DNA of 64,000 nt from Streptomyces decoyicus. Lineage in GTDB: Bacteria > Actinomycetota > Actinomycetes > Streptomycetales > Streptomycetaceae. The notes beneath the pieces are model-generated. The model saw only the letters and a list, made by a program, of their open reading frames with translations, had not been told where the DNA came from and did no database searches. The position numbers were made by a program, and so were the translations under genes. Where the stretch lies: assembly GCF_019880305.1 (NCBI RefSeq), contig NZ_CP082301.1, positions 6,386,001 through 6,450,000 of the forward strand. The letters run 5' to 3'. This document shows positions 26,044-34,683 of this stretch, in pieces (within the stretch, counting starts at the first letter, position 1; every line of letters starts with the position of its first letter).

Positions 26044-26517
26044 ATGGCTGTAGGGGAGTTCCCCGACTCGCCGGCCGGTGTGCCGGCAGGTGTCCGGCGG
26101 CTGATCCGCCGCCGGCCGCGGGCCGCCCTGACCGCCCAACGGCCGCGCGGCGCCGAGGTGGAACTCCTCCCGGCGATCACGGCCCGGCCGCCCGGGATCC
26201 GGGTGCCGGCCGCGGTGCGAGAGCGCTGTCCCGCGGGCGGGAAGGAGCGTGGTCCGGCGGGCGAGAGGGAGCGCTGTCCCGTAGCCAAGAGGGTGTGCTG
26301 GCCCGTGGGCGGGAGAGAGCGCTGTCCCATGGGCCGTTCGGTCTCCACCGTGGGCGGCCAGTTCAGCCGGGCCGGTGATCCGCGCCGGGAGAGCGCACCC
26401 GACGACCATCAGTCCAGGTCGTGCGGCGGCCCGATGCCGACAGGGCCCTTCCGGCGCCGCGCGGGCTTGCCCACACCCTGCACGAGGAGGCGGCGGGCCC
26501 ATGACCACCGACGATGA
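26044..26517 (+). pseudogene. MarR-like regulator interrupted by an in-frame minisatellite
   Basis: The frame begins like a streptomycete MarR regulator placed before an ABC exporter (VRRLIRRRPRAALTAQRPRG, PPGIRVPAAVRERC). It is then filled by an 8-residue repeat, and resumes with RSVSTVGGQFSRAGDPRRES, which resembles the recognition helix SVSTVxGQLxRAGLxRRE. After that, the C-terminal part is arginine-rich and no longer MarR-like. The helix-turn-helix is disrupted, so DNA binding is doubtful. The end overlaps the ABC ATPase start by 17 nt. An AT-rich ACTAAAAT patch precedes the ATG. Confidence 0.55.
26221..26334 (+). repeat. 24-bp minisatellite, 4.75 copies, inside the MarR-like frame
   Basis: Units start with gagcgctgtcccgygggcgg and run 26221-26244, 26245-26268, 26269-26292, 26293-26316 and a partial 26317-26334. 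The unit length is divisible by three, so the frame is kept and the peptide reads ERCPAGGK, ERGPAGER, ERCPVAKR, VCWPVGGR, ERCPMG. Confidence 0.9.
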
Positions 26518-27697
26518 AGGAAGGCCGCGACGGGTGAACGGCCCCGCCGCCGGGCCGGCGGGCGGTCCGCCCCCAGCGGATGCCCCGTCCCCTGACGCCA
26601 CCGGTACGGACGTGACCGCCCCTGGCCCACACGCGACCGCTTCCGGCCCACACGTGACCGCTTCATGCCCACAGGCGAGTGCCACCGGCCCGGACGCGAC
26701 CGCTCCCGGCCCCCACACGAGTGCCACCGGCCCGGACGCGACCGCCCCCGACGCCGTGACCTGCCGGGCCCTGCGCTACGCCTTCGGTGAGACCAGGGCC
26801 GTGGACGGCGTCGATCTCTCCGTCCGCCCGGGTGAGGTCTTCGGCCTGCTCGGCCCCAACGGGGCGGGCAAGACCACCGCGATCCGCTGTATCACCACCC
26901 TCCTGCCCGTCCCGGCCGGCATGGTGCGGGTCTTCGGGCACGACGCGGCGAAGGAGCGGATGGCGGTGCGCCGGCTGCTGGGATACGTGCCGCAGCAGCT
27001 GTCCGCGGACGCCGGACTGACCGGCCGCGAGAACGTCACACTGTTCGCCCGGGTCTTCGACGTCTCCCGTCGCGAGCGCGCCGCACGCGTCACCCAGGCA
27101 CTGGAGGCGGTCGGCCTCACCGACGCGGCCGGGCGCCTCGCCGGCACGTACTCCGGCGGCATGATCCGCCGCCTCGAACTCGCTCAGGCGCTGGTCAGCG
27201 CGCCCCGCCTGCTGATGCTCGACGAGCCGACGATCGGCCTCGACCCGATCGCCCGCACCAGCGTCTGGGAACACATCAATGCCGTACGGGCCGCCACCGG
27301 CATGACCGTGCTGGTGACCACGCACTACATGGACGAGGCCGACCAGTACTGCGACCGCCTCGCCCTGATGCACCGCGGCCGGATCCGCGCCCTGGGCACC
27401 CCCGACGAACTCCGCTCCGCCCTGCGCGCCCGCCGTCGCGCGGCCCTGACCTCGCCCACCCCGCACCCGGCACCCGGCCCCTCAGGCACCCCCACCCCCG
27501 AACAGGCTGCCGCCCCCTCATCGGCCTCCTCCCTCTCCACCCCCTCCTCTCCCTCATCGGCCCCATCGCCCTCGTCCGATGCCGTGCCGACGCTGGAGGA
27601 AGTTTTCCGGGACGTCGCCGGCAGCGGCCTCGACGAGCAGTCAGGAGACTTCCGCGATGTCCGAAGCACCCGCCGCACCGCAAAGCGAGTCGGCTGA
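26501..27697 (+). CDS. ABC exporter ATP-binding subunit (DrrA type)
   Basis: ATPase of 398 residues. Walker A is GPNGAGKTT (118-126), the Q-loop region GYVPQQLSADAGLTGREN, the signature YSGGMIRRLELAQAL and Walker B LLMLDEPTIGLDP; the switch His is in VTTHYMDEAD. It is a DrrA/DUF4162-class subunit of drug or lipid exporters. It has two odd regions: an N-terminal 80-residue Ala/Thr/Pro tract with ATGPDATAPGPH repeats, and a Ser/Pro-rich insert before the final VPTLEEVFRDV helix. ATG 26501 follows GAGGAGG. It overlaps the permease gene by 41 nt. Confidence 0.92.
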   Translation: MTTDDEGRPRRVNGPAAGPAGGPPPADAPSPDATGTDVTAPGPHATASGPHVTASCPQASATGPDATAPGPHTSATGPDATAPDAVTCRALRYAFGETRAVDGVDLSVRPGEVFGLLGPNGAGKTTAIRCITTLLPVPAGMVRVFGHDAAKERMAVRRLLGYVPQQLSADAGLTGRENVTLFARVFDVSRRERAARVTQALEAVGLTDAAGRLAGTYSGGMIRRLELAQALVSAPRLLMLDEPTIGLDPIARTSVWEHINAVRAATGMTVLVTTHYMDEADQYCDRLALMHRGRIRALGTPDELRSALRARRRAALTSPTPHPAPGPSGTPTPEQAAAPSSASSLSTPSSPSSAPSPSSDAVPTLEEVFRDVAGSGLDEQSGDFRDVRSTRRTAKRVG

Positions 27698-28520
27698 CCC
27701 GGCCACCGGGCCCGGACGGCTGGACCTGCTGCTGGTTCCGCCGCGCGCCCGCACCGGCTGGCGGGTGCTGCCCGCCAGAGTCGTCGCGATGTGCGTGGTC
27801 GAACTGCAAAAGCTGCGCCACGACCGGACCGAGCTCTACACCCGCGCCGTCCAGCCCGCCCTGTGGCTCCTGGTCTTCGGCGAGACCTTCACCCGCATCA
27901 AGGCCATCCCGACCGGCGGCACCCCGTACATCGACTATCTGGCGCCCGGCATCATCGCCCAGTCGGCCATGTTCATCGCGATCTTCTACGGCATCATGAT
28001 CATCTGGGAACGGGACGCCGGCATCCTCACCAAGCTGCTGGTCACGCCGACCCCGCGCTCCGCCCTGATCGCCGGCAAGGCCTTCGCCTCCGGGGTGAAA
28101 GCGCTGATCCAGGCCGTCGTGGTGATCGTCATCGCCGCGCTGCTCGGCGTGGCCATGACGTGGAACCCGCTGCGGCTGCTCGGCGTCGGCGTCGCCGTGG
28201 TCCTCGGCTCGGCCTTCTTCTCCTGTCTGTCCATGACGATCGCCGGGATCGTGCTCACCCGCGACCGCCTGATGGGCATCGGCCAGGCCATCACCATGCC
28301 GCTCTTCTTCGCCTCCAACGCGCTCTATCCGGTGGCGATCATGCCCGGCTGGCTCCAGACGGTCAGCAGGATCAACCCCCTGAGTTACCAGGTCGATGCC
28401 CTCCGCGGCCTCCTCCTGGGCACCCACGCCCATCTGGCCCTGGACTACACCGTCCTGGTGGTGGCCGCCGTACTGGGCATCGTCGCGGCCTCCTCACTCC
28501 TGGGCCGCCTCGCCCGCTGA
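27657..28520 (+). CDS. ABC exporter permease subunit (DrrB/ABC-2 type)
   Basis: ABC-2 membrane protein of 287 residues with about six helices. Characteristic parts are LYTRAVQPALWLLVFGETFT, GIMIIWERDAGILTKLLVTP (the ERExGxxxxLLxxP signature), and the late NPLSYQVDALRGLLLG motif. It pairs with the upstream ATPase as a two-gene exporter; CAGGAG lies 8 nt before ATG 27657 inside the ATPase gene, so translation is coupled. Substrate unknown. Confidence 0.92.
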   Translation: MSEAPAAPQSESADPATGPGRLDLLLVPPRARTGWRVLPARVVAMCVVELQKLRHDRTELYTRAVQPALWLLVFGETFTRIKAIPTGGTPYIDYLAPGIIAQSAMFIAIFYGIMIIWERDAGILTKLLVTPTPRSALIAGKAFASGVKALIQAVVVIVIAALLGVAMTWNPLRLLGVGVAVVLGSAFFSCLSMTIAGIVLTRDRLMGIGQAITMPLFFASNALYPVAIMPGWLQTVSRINPLSYQVDALRGLLLGTHAHLALDYTVLVVAAVLGIVAASSLLGRLAR

Positions 28521-28527
28521 CACTCAC

Positions 28528-28757
28528 CGGGCCGGTGCCCGGGTAGCCGCCGTCGGCGATCGTCATGGTGCTTCCGACGGCGGCCTTGGTTCCGGATTCC
28601 TCCCATGCCTGGCAATCGGCTCGGACGCCGGGAGCCGGTCGGCCGACCACAACGACCATGCGGCTCTCTGCCTCGATGACCACCTGGTGGTCGGCGGAGT
28701 ATCGGCGGTTCTTTGACTGCACGGCGACCACGCGGTCGTGACTGGGCACCAGGGTGC
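28528..28757 (-). mobile_element. IS5-family transposase remnant
   Basis: The reverse strand encodes a fragment of an IS5/IS4-like DDE transposase: DGTLVPSHDRVVAVQSKNRR, YSADHQVVIEAESRMVVVVG, WEESGTKAAVGSTMTIADGGYPG. The second catalytic Asp region (the ADGGY) is there, but both ends of the gene are gone and no terminal inverted repeats were seen. It ends 8 nt after the ABC permease stop. A 15-bp GTGCCCGTCAGCGCG repeat lies at its other edge (about 28764-28810). From there to 29222 I see no gene. Confidence 0.75.
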
Positions 28758-29222
28758 CGTCACGATCAGCACGGTGCCCGTCAGCGCGGTGCCCGTCAGC
28801 GCGGTGACCAAGCTGCCGAAGCGGCGCGGGCTCAGCCCAGTGGACACCGACCCGCCCACCTGCCGTACCTGCCCCCTGCCCCACCTGCCGTACCTGGCCC
28901 CCTGCCCCACCCCCGCTGAGGCCGGAGAGCAATTGCGGGACAGCCCTTGGTTCTCACTACGCACGGATAAGCGCGCACTGCCCTCGTCTCTTGGAACTCA
29001 CCTTCCAGGACCCGGCGTTACACTCACGCGGGATGCGTTCCTGCGGTCGTATCGCCGTCCGGACCGGCAGGGGTGGGAGTGAATTCTGCCGCTATCCGGC
29101 TCGGATCCGGCCCGGTCCGGCCCGGCGTCACGGAAGGCCGTCGGAAGGTCTGCCTGCCCGGCTGCCCTCCGGCTCTCCGCCGCGGGCAGTACACCGTGTT
29201 GGTATTTCCGAGTCACGAGTCG

Positions 29223-30782
29223 ATGACGGTTGGTGCGAAAGTGGAAACGGTGGAGCGGATAAGGGGAACGTGGTTCAACCGAATACCCTCGGACCGCCAC
29301 CTCTCGGACTTCGGTGCCGCATTCAGGAAGCGCCTGCCCGGCCCACGAGCCATGGGCTGGACACTGACCGCGGTATTTTTTGTGGTGTACACCCTGGTGT
29401 CTGTTCTTCGGAACGCCCGTATGCTCAACGCCGGGTACGACCTGGGGATATTCGAGCAGGCGATCCGTGCCTATGCGCACGGCCAGGCTCCGATCGTGGA
29501 GCTCAAGGGCCCGGGTTTCCATCTCCTCGGTGACCACTTCCACCCCATCCTGGCGCTCATCGCCCCTATTTACCGGATTTTCCCCAGTGCCGTCACGCTG
29601 CTCGTGGTGCAGGCCGCGCTGATGGCGTTGGCCTGTTTTCCGCTCACCCGCTGGGCGCACCGGGCCGTCGGGCCGCTCACCGGCCTTGCGGTGGGCTGCG
29701 GGCTGGGCGCCTCGTGGGGCCTCGCCGCGGGAGTCACCAAGGACTTCCATGAAATCTGTTTCGCGGTCCCGCTTCTCGCTTTCAGCGTCACCGCGCTCGC
29801 TCAGCGGCGCTGGTGGGCGGCGACGGCCTGGGCGCTCCCACTGCTTTTGGTGAAAGAGGACCTCGGACTCACCCTTGCCGCAATCGGTGGCTATATCGCC
29901 TGGCAGGGACTACGCGAGCGGCGTCAACAACCCACGGCGCGACGAGGATTCCCGTTCCTGCTCGGCATCGTGGTCGCTCTTCTCGGCGTGTTGGGCACGG
30001 CGGTGGAGATTCTCGTTCTGCTGCCCGCCATGAATCCCCGCGGCGGTTTCGACTACTGGCATCAGATGCCGGGTGAGGCATCGCCGTCCGGAAGCTTCGC
30101 CGGCCTCGCGTCCGCCGGGTTGCACCTGTTGTGGCCGCCGATGAAATGGCTGCTGCTGTTCATGCTGGCCGCACCCACCGCATTCTTCGGCCTGCGTTCC
30201 CCGTTGACGCTGCTGTGCGTGCCCACCCTCGCGTGGCGGCTGCTGGCCGGCAACGAGCATTACTGGCAGCCGAATTTCCATTACAACGCGATCCTGATGC
30301 CGATCGTATTCGCCGGGCTCATCGATGTGCTGCACCGACGGCCGGATGTGGTACCGCCCCACAGACGCCGGAAGGTCCTGGCGTTCTCCGCGGTTTTCAC
30401 CGCGGTCACGGCCGCGGTCTATCCGCTCCACGACCTCGTCCTCCCCTCGGCCTGGCGGACCCCGGCCCATGTCCGCACGGCGGAGCGCCTGCTGGCCCGC
30501 ATTCCCGACGGGGACACCGTCGCCTCCTCGAACCGGCTGGCCCCGATGCTGACCGGACGTGCCACGGTCAGCCTGGTCTGCTTCGGCACCGGCCCCGACC
30601 CCGCCGCACCGACCGCCCTCCCCGCCGACCCGCCGCGCTGGGTGGTCTCGGACCGCCACGATCCGACCGTAAAAACCCCCTGCCCGGTGGCCCAGACGCA
30701 CCGCATGCTGCGCCTCTACCGCGCCCACGGATATGTCCAGGCCGCCGAGGAGGACGGCATCACCCTTCTGCGCAGGCCGTAA
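29223..30782 (+). CDS. DUF2079 polytopic membrane protein
   Basis: A 519-residue membrane protein with about ten helices. Recognisable family features are the early NAGYDLGIFEQAIRAYAHGQ and LLGDHFHPILALIAPIYRIF motifs, VTKDFHEICFAVPLLAFSV, and LLVKEDLGLTLAAIGGYIA. DUF2079 proteins resemble GT-C-type glycosyltransferases and may act on lipid-linked sugars, but no activity is established. The start at ATG 29223 gives a 38-residue cytoplasmic lead; the next Met, before the first helix (MGWTL), is an alternative. Confidence 0.85.
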   Translation: MTVGAKVETVERIRGTWFNRIPSDRHLSDFGAAFRKRLPGPRAMGWTLTAVFFVVYTLVSVLRNARMLNAGYDLGIFEQAIRAYAHGQAPIVELKGPGFHLLGDHFHPILALIAPIYRIFPSAVTLLVVQAALMALACFPLTRWAHRAVGPLTGLAVGCGLGASWGLAAGVTKDFHEICFAVPLLAFSVTALAQRRWWAATAWALPLLLVKEDLGLTLAAIGGYIAWQGLRERRQQPTARRGFPFLLGIVVALLGVLGTAVEILVLLPAMNPRGGFDYWHQMPGEASPSGSFAGLASAGLHLLWPPMKWLLLFMLAAPTAFFGLRSPLTLLCVPTLAWRLLAGNEHYWQPNFHYNAILMPIVFAGLIDVLHRRPDVVPPHRRRKVLAFSAVFTAVTAAVYPLHDLVLPSAWRTPAHVRTAERLLARIPDGDTVASSNRLAPMLTGRATVSLVCFGTGPDPAAPTALPADPPRWVVSDRHDPTVKTPCPVAQTHRMLRLYRAHGYVQAAEEDGITLLRRP

Positions 30783-31115
30783 CGTCCGCGCAGGCCCCTC
30801 CGAGGTTGCTACCGGCGCTCTCCGGTGAGCACGACGGGCCGCCGGAAACCGACCTCACCCACGCTTAGAACGAGTGGCGCAGCCGTCAGGCCGTCCGGGT
30901 CGGGCTGTTCGTGTAGGGGCACTGCTGCCCGGCGATCACCCCGATTACCACAGGCCCAGGCACTTCGGCCCCCGATTTCGGCCCAGACCGAATAGATGGT
31001 GCGGCCCCGGCGCCCCGGGCAAACTGCCTGACGCGACGGCGGTACAGCCCCTCGTGCCGCATACGGCCGGGGGCTATACGGGACGTCGCGCCACCAGATC
31101 ACTAGGGGGAACATC

Positions 31116-31493
31116 ATGCGAAAGTTCACCAAGGCCGCCGCCGCTCTGGCGCTTGCCGCCGGCGCCCTGACCACGGTCAGCGCCACCAGCGCCAACGCGG
31201 CCCAGGCCGCGGGCAGTCTGCACGGCTGCCCGTCGGGCGCCGTCTGCGTCTACCCGCAGAACGCCGGCTGGAATGGCGACCGCCCGTCGCTCGCCTTCTA
31301 CAGCTACGGCGCCCACAACCTCAAAAACCAGGTCGGGCAGCACTACGTCCTGAACAACCAGACCGGGGGCGCGACGGCTCGCACCTGCACGGGCTACAAC
31401 GGCACGGGGGACTGCCAGGGCTACCTGCAGCCCGGCTACTACGTGGACAAGAACCTGACGCCGATCAACTCGATTCTCCTCGTCCGGCCGTAG
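31116..31493 (+). CDS. Small secreted cysteine-containing protein
   Basis: A 125-residue exported protein with a textbook signal peptide (MRKFTKAAAALALAAGALTT, cleavage near ANA-AQA). The mature part has four cysteines arranged as CPSGAVC and CTGYNGTGDC, with GAHNLKNQVGQHYVLNNQTG in between, and ends PINSILLVRP. The pattern resembles small I36-like inhibitor or crystallin-fold proteins of streptomycetes, but I cannot assign a family firmly. AGGGGGAAC precedes the ATG. Confidence 0.75.
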   Translation: MRKFTKAAAALALAAGALTTVSATSANAAQAAGSLHGCPSGAVCVYPQNAGWNGDRPSLAFYSYGAHNLKNQVGQHYVLNNQTGGATARTCTGYNGTGDCQGYLQPGYYVDKNLTPINSILLVRP

Positions 31494-32520
31494 TAACAGC
31501 TGGATACGCACCTCGGTTCACTCGGGCCGGCCCCCGCCAGGGGCCTGGCCCGAGTGGCGTTTCGCCTGTGGAAAGCCGCCCCACGCCGGTCGGGGGGAAG
31601 CGAGGGTCGGGAAGGCACGGTCCCGCTGGGGCCCTCATGGCTCTCGACGAGCACGCGATCACCGGCGTTCGCGCTGCCCGGATCTTCAGGCCCAGCCGCT
31701 TGCGGGGCATTCGCCTGGCTTCGAGCGTCTTCAGCGACACCGGCGACTCGTCCGCCTGGCAACAGAGTTGACGCCCCGGTGGACTCGGGTCTCCTGCTGC
31801 GATGTCGGCTGCGGTTCGCACTCGAGCACGGGTTCGTCGAGACCGAGCGGTACCTACTGCCGGGCGACCGCATCCCCTGGATCGACCTGAGAGACGATCT
31901 CTTGGGACCGGACTGCATACTTCAAGCCGACTATGACTTCCGGTCATGCAGCACCGGTGGCCCCAGGAGTTCACCGTCATGTCATGACCTGTACCCGGCG
32001 TTCCGGAGTCTCAGAGGGCGGTTCTTTCCTGGGGCAGCGCTGCCCCAGCCGCCACTGCCGCACCATCGTGGCCATCCGTTACCCCGTACCGACGTTCCCG
32101 CCGGAGTAACGGAACCGTGACCATGGGTAGTGTTCCGGCGCGCGACAAGTGGCCGGTAAAGACTGTCCCCGAATCAACCTTTTAGGCAATCATGGAGCAC
32201 GACCGAACGCCGGGGTGGTCATCGTGGCTCACCTGGAGGGTGGATATAGATTCAGTAATTCTCCTGCCTTCATCAGGGGAGAGGTCTGTAGCTTTCTTCG
32301 GTCCTGTCCGATTCCGGGTCCCAGCTCTTCGCGGCGCAGTGCGGTGCGCGGGGGGAGTGAGTGACTCTCTCGTCCGCAGGAAACAACCTTCCTCGGGCCC
32401 GAACATTCTCATGGTGCGAGGTGCGTGAATTCGCAGGCGAACTCTCGCGGTTCGCCGGCAGGGCCGCCACGATGGCTCGTGATAGTGATCAAGCGCAATC
32501 GATGACGTCGTAAGGCATCT
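31494..32520. other. About 1.0 kb without a supportable gene; decayed fragments
   Basis: A stretch with lower GC than its surroundings in places (for example 32160-32300). Short protein-like pieces occur, such as LRFALEHGFVETERYLLPGD (about 31800-31860, plus strand) and LEARRMPRKRLGLKIRAART (about 31670-31730, minus strand). None has a start, a ribosome site and a sensible length together. Probably the remains of lost genes at the left flank of the operon that follows. Confidence 0.5.
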
Positions 32521-32525
32521 ATCCA

Positions 32526-32571
32526 GTGGATCGGTGCGTCAATTTTGACCATCTTATTGACCGCGATCCAC
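32526..32571 (+). promoter_or_regulatory. Inverted repeat upstream of the diiron-oxidase operon
   Basis: GTGGATCG (32526-32533) and CGATCCAC (32564-32571) are perfect 8-bp arms 30 nt apart, ending 27 nt before the operon's first ATG. The AT-rich spacer (AATTTTGACC, ATCTTATTG) could hold a promoter. This is a plausible operator or loop site; no regulator gene lies in the operon itself. Confidence 0.4.
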
Positions 32572-32597
32572 ACCTGTGTGAACTGGGGTGAAGCAAG

Positions 32598-33365
32598 ATG
32601 ACGACAAGCACGGCAACTGCACTTCACGAGCAAGTCACGTCGCTCATGGACGAGCTGGACCGGCACCCGGTCTACGACAACGAGTACTTCAAGTTCCTGC
32701 AGAACTCGCCCTGGAACAGCGCCACCTACGAATTCCACCGGGCGAACTTCTTCCAGCGCACCGAGGGCACGGTCAAAGGCATCGCCCACGTGTGTGCGCA
32801 GGCGGCGGCCAACGACGACCGGGACACGCTGGTCCTGTTCTCCTACATTCTCAACGAGGAAGCCGGGAACGGCGAGGCCGCCCATTGCCATGAAGTGTTG
32901 ATGGAAAACGCCCACAACTTACACGGCGAAATCGAGTTCGGGCTGGCGCCGTTACTCGTGAAGGACGCGCGCAACAGCGACCTGGTCATCCCGGAGACGT
33001 TCGCCTACCGCGAGCGCACCCGTGAGCTGCTGGGGGCCAACTACCACCGCATGCTGGGCGTCGCGATGGCCCTGGAGTCCCATGCCGACAGGATGCTGCA
33101 GGTCTGCCGTACGGCGTTCCGCAACAGCAACAACAAGCAGGCGGCATCCGAGTTCGTCGACAACGTCGAGATCTACTTCAACGTCCACGTCGGCGATGAG
33201 GGCGTCGAGGAACGCCATGCCGCCGATGCGAAGAAGTGCGTCCAGAACAACTGCCGCACCGACGCCGACGTCGCCGAGATCGCCTACGGCGCGAACGAGA
33301 CACTGAAGATACAACAGGAAATGTGGAACGCGATGCACAAGGCCGTCCGCGAGTTGAATTCCTAG
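32598..33365 (+). CDS. Haem-oxygenase-like diiron oxidase (HDO superfamily)
   Basis: First gene of a six-gene operon; 255 residues, all-helical. Candidate diiron ligands are Glu56 (FFQRTEGT), Glu87/88 and His98 in NEEAGNGEAAHCHE, Glu160 (ALESHAD) and the C-terminal HVGDEGVEERH helix (197-207). Known HDOs such as SznF, BesC and UndA cleave or oxygenate amines and amino acids with O2. The H-x3-D-x2-H spacing usual in the last helix is not exact here, so ligand assignment needs an alignment. GGGGTG lies upstream of the ATG. The substrate is probably an amino acid or amine, judging by the aminotransferase next door; that is inference. Confidence 0.8.
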   Translation: MTTSTATALHEQVTSLMDELDRHPVYDNEYFKFLQNSPWNSATYEFHRANFFQRTEGTVKGIAHVCAQAAANDDRDTLVLFSYILNEEAGNGEAAHCHEVLMENAHNLHGEIEFGLAPLLVKDARNSDLVIPETFAYRERTRELLGANYHRMLGVAMALESHADRMLQVCRTAFRNSNNKQAASEFVDNVEIYFNVHVGDEGVEERHAADAKKCVQNNCRTDADVAEIAYGANETLKIQQEMWNAMHKAVRELNS

Positions 33366-33374
33366 CGGGGAGAG

Positions 33375-34670
33375 GTGACTCGGCCGACCGTGCAGAAAAA
33401 TCGTGGCATTTCCGATGCCGTCCTGAGCATTCCAGAATCGGTGACTCACGGAACCGCGGCGAAGATCGTCGCGCTCAACAAGGTACTCCCCGAGGACGAT
33501 CAGATCATCGACCTCAGCATCGGCGCGCTGGACACACCGACCGATCCCCGGATCGACCGAGGTGTGATCGAGTTCGTGGAGAAGCAATCCGACACGATCC
33601 ATGCGTTTGCGCCCATCAAAGGATTTCCGTTCCTGTTGGAGTCCGTGGCCGCGCGTGTGGCTCGCCTCCATGGAATTGCGTACGACCCGAACCGTGAAAT
33701 CATGGTCACACCGGGCGGTGTGAAGGGTTCGATTTCGGTAATCTTCCATGCGTTGCTGAACCCGGGCGACGAAGTCGTGATCCCCGTGCCCAACTGGCCG
33801 CACTACTCGGACATGGTGCGGCTGCACGAAGCCATCCCGAAGACCGTCCTGGTCACGGCGCACGACGGCCTTACGGCGCCGGCTCTTGAGGGAGCGCTCT
33901 CGGAGCAAACGAAGATTGTCGTGCTCGGCGACTGCATCAACCCGACGGGCAAGGTCTATTCGACCGAGGAATTGTCGGCGCTGGCCGATGTCGTCGCCCG
34001 ACACAATGTGCGGCGCGAGTCCCGCGGCGAGAGCCCGGCCTATGTCCTGTTCGACTCTCCCTACGAGGCCCATATCGTGGGGGCCCGCGCCAAGACATTT
34101 GCCGCCATCGACGTTCCGCTCCCCGACGGCAGCCGCTGCTCCATGCGGCCGTGGACGCTGTCAGTGACCGGACCGGGCAAGACGTACGGCATGCACGGCG
34201 ATCGGGTCGGTTACCTCTGCGGGCCGCCCGACATCGTGGACGCGGCGGCGCGCGCCCAGGTCAACCTCACCTCGTTCGCGTCCACTTACGGGCAGGTCGC
34301 TACGCACGTCGCCTTGCAGCCGGAAATGGACGAGGTGGCGGCCGCCAGGGCGAAGGCCGCGCGCACCAATCTCCAGACCATGCTGCGCGAGCTCGAAGCC
34401 ATCCCCTCGTTGAAGATCAGCCCCGCCCAAGGGGGCTACTTCCTCTTCGTCGACTTTTCGAGCTACGCCGACGCCTACCAGAAGCAGGGCTACAGCACCG
34501 CCGATCAGTTTCTGCTGGACGAGGCGAAGGTCGCCACGATCTGCGGCAGCCATTTCGCGGAGGGCCATTTCCTGAACCACCTCGTGCGGATCAATTGCGG
34601 CCGGACGGGTGCGCTCGTGAGCAAGGCCGGCATACGTATCAGGCGCGCCCTCACACGCTTGGAGTCCTGA
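33375..34670 (+). CDS. PLP-dependent class I/II aminotransferase
   Basis: Fold-type I PLP enzyme of 431 residues. It shows the substrate loop DLSIGALDTPTDPRI, the cofactor-stacking NWPHYSDM segment, the NPTGK motif in DCINPTGKVY, and the Schiff-base Lys269 in TGPGKTYGMHGDRVGY. The C-terminal INCGRTG supplies the carboxylate-binding Arg. It may transaminate, or oxidise or eliminate like some pathway PLP enzymes. GTG 33375 sits 9 nt after the diiron-oxidase stop behind GGGGAGAG, so the two are co-translated. Confidence 0.88.
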   Translation: MTRPTVQKNRGISDAVLSIPESVTHGTAAKIVALNKVLPEDDQIIDLSIGALDTPTDPRIDRGVIEFVEKQSDTIHAFAPIKGFPFLLESVAARVARLHGIAYDPNREIMVTPGGVKGSISVIFHALLNPGDEVVIPVPNWPHYSDMVRLHEAIPKTVLVTAHDGLTAPALEGALSEQTKIVVLGDCINPTGKVYSTEELSALADVVARHNVRRESRGESPAYVLFDSPYEAHIVGARAKTFAAIDVPLPDGSRCSMRPWTLSVTGPGKTYGMHGDRVGYLCGPPDIVDAAARAQVNLTSFASTYGQVATHVALQPEMDEVAAARAKAARTNLQTMLRELEAIPSLKISPAQGGYFLFVDFSSYADAYQKQGYSTADQFLLDEAKVATICGSHFAEGHFLNHLVRINCGRTGALVSKAGIRIRRALTRLES

Positions 34671-34683
34671 CCTGAACGCCAAG

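Noticed and set aside
31554..32120. A 188-codon plus-strand frame upstream of the HDO operon
   Set aside because: Only a 40-residue middle part looks protein-like. No ribosome site, and Cys/Arg/Pro-rich ends; treated as decayed sequence.
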